A DNA stretch of 64,000 nucleotides, from NCBI RefSeq assembly GCF_030409605.1, contig NZ_JAUFQG010000004.1:558001-622000 (forward strand), given 5' to 3'. A model generated the notes under the pieces. It made no database searches. It worked only from the letters and a program-made list of their open reading frames with translations, and was not told where the DNA came from. A program made the position numbers and the translations under genes. Of the stretch, positions 44,423 to 52,268 are shown piece by piece (the first letter of the stretch is position 1; each line of letters begins with the position of its first letter). This DNA comes from Simiduia curdlanivorans. GTDB lineage: Bacteria; Pseudomonadota; Gammaproteobacteria; Pseudomonadales; Cellvibrionaceae.

Positions 44423-45334
44423 ATGAGTGAAGCGCTAGCGCCCACCGCCCCTGGGGTAACAAATAGCGAGAGCCAAGGCGATCGGCTGACCTTTACCTTG
44501 TTTGTCGCCATAGCCTTTCACGCATTGGTGATTTTGGGTGTTGGCTTCAGTATCGATCCCGCCGGCGGCAAAATGCCAACCTTGGAAATAACGCTGGCAA
44601 ACCACAAAAGTGCAACGGCGCCAGAGAAAGCGGATTTTCTAGCTCAACAGGATCAAGAGGCGAGCGGCACTATCGACGAAGCCAAAGCTCAAACCACGGA
44701 TCAGTCGGCCGAGTTCTTCGCGCCATCCATCAACGACGTCAACCCCATGCCCCAGCAGCGCCAAATCAAGCCCAGCGAAAGGCGCGACGACCAGCTGGTG
44801 ACCACCACCAGCAAGAGCAGCCACAGCGCCAGCCTGCAGCTAGACCAACCCACGCCGGAGCAGGAAGAGCGCGATGGCGAAATTGAGGAGCGACCCAACT
44901 ACAACGAGGAAATTGCCAGCCTAATGGCGGAAATCGATCGCCAGCGCCAGCAATACGCCAAGCGGCCGAGAGTGAGGCACCTCACCTCCGTGGCCACCAA
45001 GAGCTCGGCCGAAGCTGCCTACCTACTGAAATGGACAGACAAAGTCGAGTTTGTCGGCAACCGCAACTTCCCCGAGGAAGCCTTGCGCAAAGAAATTTTT
45101 GGCACGCTGACTATCGCAGTCCGGATCAAACCGGATGGCCAAATAGATCGGCTCGAGATCACCTCGCCCTCGGGCTATCGTCTACTCGACGATGCGGCAA
45201 TGGCCATCATCCGCGACGCTTCACCCTTCGCGCCCATTCCCTTGGATGTACTTAAAGATCACACCCACCTGGAAATTGTGCGCTCACTTAGCTTTGAAAT
45301 AAGCGGCCTGAAATCGCGCGAAGCGCTAAATTAG
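44423..45334 (+). CDS. tonB: TonB family energy-transducing protein
   Basis: A 303-residue envelope protein: one N-terminal helix (about 25-43, LFVAIAFHALVILGVGFSI), a long hydrophilic part rich in Gln, Glu and Ser instead of the usual Pro-Lys repeats, and a C-terminal TonB domain (LTIAVRIKPDGQIDRLEITSPSGYRLLDDAAMAIIRDASPF). It would carry proton-motive force from ExbBD to outer-membrane receptors. No exbB or exbD is nearby. It corresponds in position to the tonB-like gene next to gshB in Pseudomonas. Confidence 0.87.
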   Translation: MSEALAPTAPGVTNSESQGDRLTFTLFVAIAFHALVILGVGFSIDPAGGKMPTLEITLANHKSATAPEKADFLAQQDQEASGTIDEAKAQTTDQSAEFFAPSINDVNPMPQQRQIKPSERRDDQLVTTTSKSSHSASLQLDQPTPEQEERDGEIEERPNYNEEIASLMAEIDRQRQQYAKRPRVRHLTSVATKSSAEAAYLLKWTDKVEFVGNRNFPEEALRKEIFGTLTIAVRIKPDGQIDRLEITSPSGYRLLDDAAMAIIRDASPFAPIPLDVLKDHTHLEIVRSLSFEISGLKSREALN

Positions 45335-45372
45335 TCGCTTGTTTTTTCGTCGACTAACCCCATACTGATGCT

Positions 45373-45966
45373 ATGAGTAAATCTAAAAAAATTAATCGAG
45401 ATGAGTTGAAAGCAGGTAGCCTCAAAGGCCGCTTTTTAGTGTCTATGCCCTGCCTGCAAGACCCTTACTTCAACCACTCAATCACCTATATCTGCGACCA
45501 CAGCGAAGATGGCGCCATGGGTTTAGTACTGAACCACCCGCTAAGCGATATCAATGTGGGCGATATTTTCCAGCAGTTGGATTTAGTCACCGACCAAGAG
45601 CTCGCCAATGAGCCGGTGTTCTCCGGCGGCCCGGTACAGAAAGAGCGCGGTTTTGTGCTCCACCCCCAGGGCCAAGAGTGGGACTCGACCATTGCCATAT
45701 CAGACAAGGTCAACCTCACCGCATCGAAAGACATCCTCGCCTCCATGGCCGCCGGTCACGGCCCCACCAGGGCCATAGTGGCACTGGGCTATGCGGGCTG
45801 GGAAGCTGGGCAGCTGGAAGACGAAATTGCCAACAACGCCTGGATTACTCTCGATGGCGACGATTCATTGCTGTTCGATACACCGGCCCATTTGCGCTGG
45901 TCTGCGGCGGCAAAGATGCTCGGTTTCGATCTGAACTTGCTATCCAATCACGTAGGTCATGCGTGA
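45373..45966 (+). CDS. algH: YqgE/AlgH family protein
   Basis: A 197-residue protein of the UPF0301 (AlgH/YqgE) family: LKGRFLVSMPCLQDPYFNHSITYICDHSEDGAMGLVLNHPL at the start, PVFSGGPVQKERGFVLH, and a C-terminal LGYAGWEAGQLEDEI. The fold is known but its biochemical role is not. It precedes ruvX with overlapping stop and start (GTGA), the usual operon. Confidence 0.9.
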   Translation: MSKSKKINRDELKAGSLKGRFLVSMPCLQDPYFNHSITYICDHSEDGAMGLVLNHPLSDINVGDIFQQLDLVTDQELANEPVFSGGPVQKERGFVLHPQGQEWDSTIAISDKVNLTASKDILASMAAGHGPTRAIVALGYAGWEAGQLEDEIANNAWITLDGDDSLLFDTPAHLRWSAAAKMLGFDLNLLSNHVGHA

Positions 45967-46391
45967 CGCAAACCATCATCGCCTTCGACTTCGGCACCCA
46001 AAATATTGGCGTCGCCTACGGCCAAACCCTGACCAACACTGCGCGGGAATTACAGGCACTAAAAGCCAAAGACGGCATACCTAACTGGTTAGACATAGAG
46101 CGACTACTGCAGCAGTGGCAACCGTCACTACTGCTCGTTGGCTTGCCATTAAACATGGACGGCAGCGAAAGCGAGCTAGCCACTCGGGCGCGAAAGTTTG
46201 GCAACCGGCTACATGGCCGCTTTGGCACCCAAGTGGCGCTATGGGATGAACGGCTTAGCACGCGCGAAGCTAAAGCAGAGGCGCAAGAGCGCGGCCACAA
46301 AGGTCACTATAAAAGCGATCCGATAGATTCCATTGCCGCGCGGTTAATTTTAGAAAGTTGGTTGAATGAGCATGTGGCAGCTAACAGCTAA
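45963..46391 (+). CDS. ruvX: Holliday junction resolvase-like RuvX/YqgF
   Basis: A 142-residue RNase H-fold protein needed for 16S rRNA 5' processing and possibly recombination. FDFGTQNIGVAYG holds the first catalytic Asp, LVGLPLNMDGSES the loop and LWDERLSTREAKAEA the C-terminal acidic motif. I place the start at GTG 45963, overlapping the algH TGA; the longer frame upstream runs through algH and has no RuvX sequence. The last codons (AANS and stop) are inside a heptamer tandem repeat, so the C-terminus has been set by repeat growth. Confidence 0.9.
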   Translation: MTQTIIAFDFGTQNIGVAYGQTLTNTARELQALKAKDGIPNWLDIERLLQQWQPSLLLVGLPLNMDGSESELATRARKFGNRLHGRFGTQVALWDERLSTREAKAEAQERGHKGHYKSDPIDSIAARLILESWLNEHVAANS

Positions 46392-46505
46392 CAGCTAACA
46401 GCTAACAGCTAACAGCTAACAGCTAACAGCTAACAGCTAACAGCTAACAGCTACAAGCTACAAGCTACAAGCTACAAGTACAGGCTACAGGCTACAGGCT
46501 ACAGG
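46381..46505 (+). repeat. heptamer tandem repeat array
   Basis: Three related 7-base blocks follow each other: CTAACAG ten times (46381-46450), CTACAAG four times (46451-46478) and, after TACAGG, CTACAGG three times (46485-46505). Each block is homogeneous, which suggests slippage or unequal exchange from one ancestral unit. The ruvX stop codon (46389-46391) is in the first block. The array continues to the ruvX-pilU terminator. Confidence 0.9.
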
Positions 46506-46524
46506 CTTATTTTACGGGACTCGG

Positions 46525-46560
46525 AAACAACAAAGCCTCCATCTGGAGGCTTTGTTGTTT
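46525..46560. terminator. bidirectional terminator between ruvX and pilU
   Basis: A perfect 16-base stem, AAACAACAAAGCCTCC (46525-46540) with its complement at 46545-46560, around an ATCT loop. It lies between the convergent ruvX and pilU genes and has T-rich arms on both strands. Confidence 0.8.
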
Positions 46561-46577
46561 ATCGCGTTGGCAAAAAA

Positions 46578-47720
46578 TTAATACATTCTGCCATTGTTGG
46601 TTTCTTCTTTTTCGATGGTTAGTTCATCGGCTGCATTACTGAGGTATTCCGCATCGGTTTCCGAGCCCAACTTGATCAACAGGCGCAGATCGTTGGGTGA
46701 GTCGGCGTAAGAGAGGGCGTCTTCGTAGGTGATCTCACCGCGGTCGTACAAATCATAGAGCGCCTGATCGAAGGTTTGCATACCCAGTTCGGTAGACTTT
46801 TTCATCAGCGGTTTAAGCTCGTGCACCGAACCTTTGCGAATCAGATCTTGCGCCAAGGGCGTATTCAGCAATACTTCCAAACAGGCGCGGCGCCCGAGGC
46901 CATCCGGTGTTGGAATTAATTGCTGAGCGATAATGCCGCGCAAGTTCAACGCCAAATCCATCCACAATTGCGAGTGACGATCGGCCGGGAAGAAGTGAAT
47001 AATCCGGTCTAGCGCCTGGTTGGCGTTGTTGGCGTGCAAGGTACACAAACACAAGTGACCGGTTTCGGCGAAGGCGATGGCGTGATCCATGGTCTCGCGC
47101 GAGCGCACCTCGCCAATCAAAATTACATCGGGCGCCTGACGCAGAGTGTTCTTCAATGCGATTTCAAAGCTATCGGTATCAATGCCCACTTCGCGTTGGG
47201 TCACAATACAGCCCTGGTGCTGATGAATAAATTCAATCGGGTCTTCAATGGTAATAATATGGCCTTTGGAATTTCTATTCCGATGACCAATCATCGACGC
47301 CAGCGAGGTCGACTTACCGGTACCGGTGGCGCCGACAAAAATGATCAAACCGCGTTTGGTCATGGCCAGCTCTTTGATGATTTCCGGCAGGCCAAGGTCG
47401 TCAATTTTTGGAATATTGGTTTCAATACGACGCAACACCATACCCGCCAAATTGCGCTGATAAAAAGCACTGACACGAAATCGACCGATGCCGCGGGCAG
47501 AAATCGCAAAGTTTAATTCCTTCTCTTCGATAAATTCCGCGCGCTGTTTTTCGTTCATCACACTCAATACCACTTCGCGCGATTTTTCTGGCGACAGAGG
47601 CGTGGTGGTTACCGGCACAACTTTACCGTGCAATTTAATAGACGGTGGAACGCCAGCGGTAATGAACAAATCGGAGGCGCCCTTCTCTACCATCAGGCTT
47701 AATAAGCGATCAAAATCCAT
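46578..47720 (-). CDS. pilU: type IV pilus retraction ATPase PilU
   Basis: A 380-residue hexameric secretion ATPase, paralogue of PilT, which supports retraction. It has the Walker A GATGTGKST, the Asp box RQAPDVILIGEVRSRETMDH, the His box ETGHLCLCTLHANNA and the C-terminal acidic tail rich in Glu (DELTIEKEETNNGRMY). PilU usually lacks the AIRNLIRE form seen in PilT; here it reads AQDLIRKGSV. It is 12 bases behind pilT in one unit. Confidence 0.94.
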   Translation of the reverse strand: MDFDRLLSLMVEKGASDLFITAGVPPSIKLHGKVVPVTTTPLSPEKSREVVLSVMNEKQRAEFIEEKELNFAISARGIGRFRVSAFYQRNLAGMVLRRIETNIPKIDDLGLPEIIKELAMTKRGLIIFVGATGTGKSTSLASMIGHRNRNSKGHIITIEDPIEFIHQHQGCIVTQREVGIDTDSFEIALKNTLRQAPDVILIGEVRSRETMDHAIAFAETGHLCLCTLHANNANQALDRIIHFFPADRHSQLWMDLALNLRGIIAQQLIPTPDGLGRRACLEVLLNTPLAQDLIRKGSVHELKPLMKKSTELGMQTFDQALYDLYDRGEITYEDALSYADSPNDLRLLIKLGSETDAEYLSNAADELTIEKEETNNGRMY

Positions 47721-47732
47721 AACCTAAGCCTC

Positions 47733-48767
47733 TTAAAAGTTTTCCGGAATTTTAGCTTTTTCGCGCGCCACATCCCGGCCAATAATGCGTCTAGCCACCA
47801 TGTCGGCTAAACACTGATCCATTGTCTGCATACCCACAGCGGCACCGGTCTGAATGGCAGAATACATTTGCGCCACTTTATCTTCGCGAATTAAGTTACG
47901 AATAGCTGGCGTTCCGCGCATAATTTCGTGCGCCGCCACTCGGCCGCCGCCGGTTTTTTTCATCAAGGTTTGCGAAATTACTGCCTGTAGAGATTCCGAC
48001 AACATCGAGCGCACCATGGCTTTTTCAGCGGCAGGGAACACGTCGATGATACGGTCGATGGTTTTTGCCGCCGATTGAGTGTGCAAGGTGCCAAACACTA
48101 AGTGACCAGTTTCGGCCGCTTCTAGCGCCAACTTAATCGTCTCCAAGTCACGCATCTCGCCCACCAGAATAATATCCGGATCTTCACGCAACGCCGAGCG
48201 CAGTGCGGCGGAGAAACCGTGCGTGTCGCGATGCACTTCGCGCTGGTTGATCAAACACTTTTTACTTTCATGAACGAATTCGATGGGGTCTTCGATGGTA
48301 AGAATGTGTTGGTATTTGTTGTCGTTAATGTAATCGACCATGGCCGCAAGGGTGGTGGACTTACCGGAACCGGTGGGCCCAGTTACCAAACAAATACCCC
48401 GCGGCGTGTTGCAGATATCGCGAAACACCTGCCCCATACCCAACTCTTCCATGTTCAACACTTTGGACGGAATGGTACGAAATACCGCGCCAGCGCCTCG
48501 GTTTTGGTTGAAGGCGTTAACCCTAAAACGCGCCACACCAGGCACTTCGAAGGAGAAATCCGTTTCTAAAAATTCTTCGTAATCTTTGCGCTGCCTATCG
48601 TTCATGATTTCATAAATAAGGCCGTGTACTTGCTTGTGCTGCATGGGCGGTAAATTAATACGGCGTACGTCGCCATCAACGCGTATCATGGGCGGCAAGC
48701 CAGACGATAGATGTAAATCTGACGCGCCCTGCTTAGCGCTAAATGCCAAAAGTTCGGTAATATCCAT
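47733..48767 (-). CDS. pilT: type IV pilus twitching motility ATPase PilT
   Basis: A 344-residue retraction motor. Seen are Walker A GPTGSGKST, REDPDIILVGEMRDLETI, the His box ETGHLVFGTLHTQSAAKT and the retraction motif TPAIRNLIREDK. It is divergent from yggS and followed by pilU, the Pseudomonas arrangement. With the Pil-Chp operon in the same window, the retraction part of the machine is complete here; pilus assembly genes lie elsewhere. Confidence 0.96.
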   Translation of the reverse strand: MDITELLAFSAKQGASDLHLSSGLPPMIRVDGDVRRINLPPMQHKQVHGLIYEIMNDRQRKDYEEFLETDFSFEVPGVARFRVNAFNQNRGAGAVFRTIPSKVLNMEELGMGQVFRDICNTPRGICLVTGPTGSGKSTTLAAMVDYINDNKYQHILTIEDPIEFVHESKKCLINQREVHRDTHGFSAALRSALREDPDIILVGEMRDLETIKLALEAAETGHLVFGTLHTQSAAKTIDRIIDVFPAAEKAMVRSMLSESLQAVISQTLMKKTGGGRVAAHEIMRGTPAIRNLIREDKVAQMYSAIQTGAAVGMQTMDQCLADMVARRIIGRDVAREKAKIPENF

Positions 48768-48883
48768 ACAGTGACCTTATTTTTCGATATCAATAGGTAA
48801 TTCTATGAGGCCGTTGAGCTAAACCCTACGCACACTGCACACATAGTGAACAATTAACGCCAACTCAACCACCATTCCAGTAT

Positions 48884-49570
48884 ATGCACAAGATTGCCGA
48901 CAAACTAATGCAGGTAGAGGCCCGTTTGCAACAGGCAAGCCAACTTGCCCATCGACAGCGTGACAGCATCGCTCTTTTAGCGGTGAGCAAAACCCAGCCC
49001 GCCGCTAGCCTACAGGCAGCATTCGATGCCGGACAGCGGGATTTTGGCGAAAACTACCTACAAGAGGCCTTGGATAAAAAACACCTCCTCGCCGCGATGC
49101 CCATCTGCTGGCACTTTATTGGCCCAATCCAATCGAACAAAACCCGCCCCATCGCCGAACAATTCGACTGGGTTCACAGTGTAGACCGGTTAAAAGTTGC
49201 GCAACGCCTCAGTGCACAAAGACCGGAGGCATTGAGCCCTCTCAACATCTGCCTGCAAGTGAATATCGACGACGAGGCCAGTAAAAGCGGCGTCGCACCG
49301 GCCGAGCTAAAAGCCCTAGCGCAAGCGGTCTTGGCGCTACCTAGGCTAAAACTCAGGGGCTTGATGGTCATACCGAAACCGAGCGACGACCCAGCCCAAC
49401 AGCGCGCCGCTTTCACCAAAGCTCGACAGCTGCAAGACCAGCTCAATCAAACCTTGAATATCGAGCTAGATACCCTGTCCATGGGCATGTCGGGCGACTT
49501 GGAGGCGGCCATCGCCGAGGGTGCGACTATTGTCAGGGTCGGCACCGATATTTTTGGCGCGCGCAATTGA
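48884..49570 (+). CDS. yggS: pyridoxal-phosphate homeostasis protein YggS
   Basis: A 228-residue single-domain PLP-binding protein. The Lys of ALLAVSKTQPAASLQAAF binds PLP, followed by FGENYLQEA, WHFIGPIQSNK, and LSMGMSGDLEAAIAEGATIVRVG. It keeps free PLP levels in balance. It begins the yggS-proC-yggT run divergent from pilT. Confidence 0.95.
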   Translation: MHKIADKLMQVEARLQQASQLAHRQRDSIALLAVSKTQPAASLQAAFDAGQRDFGENYLQEALDKKHLLAAMPICWHFIGPIQSNKTRPIAEQFDWVHSVDRLKVAQRLSAQRPEALSPLNICLQVNIDDEASKSGVAPAELKALAQAVLALPRLKLRGLMVIPKPSDDPAQQRAAFTKARQLQDQLNQTLNIELDTLSMGMSGDLEAAIAEGATIVRVGTDIFGARN

Positions 49571-49638
49571 GCCAATTAGTGCTGGAAATCCGCCCATTCG
49601 CCCCCACTATAGTCACTGAATTTTAAAAGGAACTGACC

Positions 49639-50454
49639 ATGAGCCAAACCATCGCCTTTATCGGCGCAGGCAATATGAGCGCTGCCATTATCGGCGGCCT
49701 CGTACAGCAGGGCGTTGACCCTAAAAGCATCATCGCCAGCAACCGCAGCACCGGTAAACTGGAAGCGCTGGCCAGCAAATACGGTATTCGCATCACCCCC
49801 GACAATCGCGAAGCGGCGCAGGCCGACGTGGTGGTGTTATCGGTCAAACCGCAGATGATGAAGGCCGTGTGCCAAGACTTAAAGCCGGTGATGCCACACA
49901 ACCCCTTAATCGTTACCGTGGCCGCCGGCATCGATGTGGCCAGCTATGAAGCTTGGCTCGGCGCAGACAAAGCCATCGTGCGCTGCATGCCCAACACCCC
50001 CTCGTTAGTGGGTATGGGCGCCAGCGGCTTATTCGCCAATGCCAATGTTAGCGCCGCCCAGCGCGTCAGCGTCGATGGCATCATGTCGGCCGTGGGCATC
50101 ACCGCTTGGGTGGAGCAGGAGTCGCTGATTAACGCCGTCATCGCCGTGTCCGGCTCTGGCCCGGCCTATTATTTCTTGATGATGGAATCGATGATCGACG
50201 CCGGCATCGCCCAAGGCTTAAGCCGTGAAACCGCCAAAGCGCTAACATTCCAAACCGTCGCTGGCGCCGCTAAACTGGCCGCCGGTGCCGATGTCGAGGT
50301 GGACGAGTTGCGCCGCCGCGTCATGTCGCCCGGCGGCACCACAGAACAAGCGGTGCAGTCCTTCGAATCTGATAATATTCGGGAAATTTTTAGCCGCGCT
50401 ATGACCCGCTGCGCCAACCGCGCCGTGGAAATGGCCAAAGAAATGGGAAACTAG
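49639..50454 (+). CDS. proC: pyrroline-5-carboxylate reductase
   Basis: A 271-residue enzyme that makes proline from pyrroline-5-carboxylate. It shows the NADPH site FIGAGNMSAAIIGGL, VLSVKPQ, MPNTPSLVGMGASG, SGSGPAYYF and the hallmark RRRVMSPGGTTEQAV. AAAAGGAA precedes the ATG. It lies between yggS and yggT and is translated with yggT after a one-base gap. Confidence 0.95.
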   Translation: MSQTIAFIGAGNMSAAIIGGLVQQGVDPKSIIASNRSTGKLEALASKYGIRITPDNREAAQADVVVLSVKPQMMKAVCQDLKPVMPHNPLIVTVAAGIDVASYEAWLGADKAIVRCMPNTPSLVGMGASGLFANANVSAAQRVSVDGIMSAVGITAWVEQESLINAVIAVSGSGPAYYFLMMESMIDAGIAQGLSRETAKALTFQTVAGAAKLAAGADVEVDELRRRVMSPGGTTEQAVQSFESDNIREIFSRAMTRCANRAVEMAKEMGN

Positions 50455-50455
50455 C

Positions 50456-51046
50456 GTGAATACCTTGAGCCAAATTCTGGTCTATTTACTGCAAACCTTA
50501 GGCGGTCTCTACCTGATGGTGGTGCTGCTGCGCCTGATGCTGCAAATTGCTCGGGCCGACTTTTACAACCCGCTGTCGCAGTTCATCGTTAAAGCCACCA
50601 ACCCAGTGTTGATGCCGCTGCGCAAAGTCATCCCCGGGTTAATGGGTGTCGATTTCGCGTCTATCGTACTGGCGCTGATCGTTGCCATCGCCCTCGGCCA
50701 GCTGGTGTTGCTGTTAAGCGGTTACGGCGTTCAGAACCCCTTCCACCTGATGGCCTGGGGCGCGGTGGCGGTATTGGCGTCGCTGGCTAACCTGCTGTTT
50801 TGGTCGCTCATCATTATGGTGATCGCCAGCTGGGTTGCGCCCCAGTCCTACAACCCGGCGCTGTTGCTCATTCGGCAACTACTGGCACCCATCATGACGC
50901 CGTTTCAACGGCTGATTCCCCCCATGGGTGGCTTAGACTTAAGCCCGATTTTTGTGCTGCTGACATTGAACATTATCAGCAGCTTTATCGTGCCGGCCCT
51001 GGCCAACAGTGTGGCCATGCCGCGCGGCTTATTTTTAGGGGTCTAG
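50456..51046 (+). CDS. yggT: YggT family membrane protein
   Basis: A 196-residue inner-membrane protein with two YggT domains, each with paired helices and the phrase NPLSQFIVKATNPVLMPLRKVIPG or its second-copy counterpart LAPIMTPFQRLIPPMGGLDLSP. GTG start, one base after proC. The family is linked with osmotic tolerance or division-complex assembly; its exact job is unsettled. Confidence 0.92.
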   Translation: MNTLSQILVYLLQTLGGLYLMVVLLRLMLQIARADFYNPLSQFIVKATNPVLMPLRKVIPGLMGVDFASIVLALIVAIALGQLVLLLSGYGVQNPFHLMAWGAVAVLASLANLLFWSLIIMVIASWVAPQSYNPALLLIRQLLAPIMTPFQRLIPPMGGLDLSPIFVLLTLNIISSFIVPALANSVAMPRGLFLGV

Positions 51047-51062
51047 ACCTGTTTAGATTGAC

Positions 51063-52031
51063 CTAGGAAAATATCACATCGGCGGCCAGCGCTAGGTTGT
51101 AACCAACGTAGGCCGCCACCAACAAACCACCTTGCCAACGACTAATCGCTCCGCCTTTCATGGCGCGGAAACACAGCACGGCCAGGGCCACCGACAGCAG
51201 TACCATCACCACGCTATCGCGACTCAGCACCACCGATGCCACCACGTCTGGGTGTATCAAACCGGCAATACCCACCACGCCGAGAATATTGAACACGTTC
51301 GAGCCAATCACATTGCCGACGGCCATTTCGTGTTGGTTTTTACGTACGCTGGCAATACTCGCCGCCAGTTCGGGCAAACTCGTACCCAAGGCAACGATGG
51401 TCAATCCGATGATCAATTCGCTAATGCCAAGCGCTAGGGCAATTTCCGTGGCCGACCACACCAGTAAGCGGGAGCTGGCCAACAGCAACAGCAAACCAAG
51501 GATCAGTGTGAACAGCGCCTTGCCCAAACTCTGCTCATGGGACACAGCCTCATCCACCTCGGCGCCAAAGGCGTCATCGGGCGAGCGCACGCTCTGCCAC
51601 ACCCCAAAGCCAATGTAAGCCGCCAGCGCCGCCAATAATAAAACGCCGTCACCTTGGCCCAAAAAGCCATTCAGCAGCACAACAACGCCAAGGCCGGTGG
51701 CCGCCAACATCAGCGGCACTTCCTGATAAACCACCTTGGAGTGTACGGCAATCGGCGCCAACAGGGCCGTGATGCCTAAAATTAAACCGATGTTGGCGAT
51801 GTTAGAGCCAATGGCATTGCCGAGGGCCAAATCTGGCTCGCCGTCCAGCGCCGCCATGGTCGATACCAGCATTTCTGGAGCAGACGTACCAAAACCAATA
51901 ATCAAAATACCCACCAGCAAGGGCGACATACCAAATTGCTGCGCGACGGCCGCGGCGCCGTCAATAAACTTATCGGCACTCCAAGTCAGCACGATTAAAC
52001 CAACGACTAACGCTCCCAATGCGATTAACAC
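51063..52031 (-). CDS. CaCA family calcium/sodium antiporter
   Basis: A 322-residue exchanger with two alpha-repeats, SPLLVGILIIGFGTSAPEMLVS and SELIIGLTIVALGTSLPELAAS, and GNAIGSNIANIGL and GNVIGSNVFNILG after them. About ten hydrophobic helices; an acidic cytosolic loop near 150-165. I use GTG 52031, which follows AGAGGAATCACT; the TTG at 52046 would add five residues. It is a paralogue of the exchanger at 960-2033. In Pseudomonas no exchanger occurs at this point, so this pair with the dynamin gene is an insertion into the conserved block. Confidence 0.85.
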   Translation of the reverse strand: MLIALGALVVGLIVLTWSADKFIDGAAAVAQQFGMSPLLVGILIIGFGTSAPEMLVSTMAALDGEPDLALGNAIGSNIANIGLILGITALLAPIAVHSKVVYQEVPLMLAATGLGVVVLLNGFLGQGDGVLLLAALAAYIGFGVWQSVRSPDDAFGAEVDEAVSHEQSLGKALFTLILGLLLLLASSRLLVWSATEIALALGISELIIGLTIVALGTSLPELAASIASVRKNQHEMAVGNVIGSNVFNILGVVGIAGLIHPDVVASVVLSRDSVVMVLLSVALAVLCFRAMKGGAISRWQGGLLVAAYVGYNLALAADVIFS

Positions 52032-52268
52032 AGTGATTCCTCTCAACTTTGGCTAGATAACAACGGCGGCCATTGTAGGTTAGCTCCCCCTAAATAACAG
52101 AGTTTTAGCGACTTTTTTCATCAATAAGTGATAAAAATAAACTAATAGCTTCCTTTCGATATAACCAAAACTTTGAAGATGTGGACTATTCGGGTTTAAT
52201 GGGGGGCTAAAAATAGAACAATAAGCTAGCTGTACCCACTGCAAAGCGCCATAGCTCACGAGTAACCT

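Noticed and set aside
45678..45962. Longer N-terminus for ruvX
   Set aside because: The frame is open through algH, but the sequence is a shadow of algH and RuvX homology starts at GTG 45963.
46381..46505. CRISPR array
   Set aside because: Units are 7 bases, directly adjacent, without spacers; no cas gene is present.
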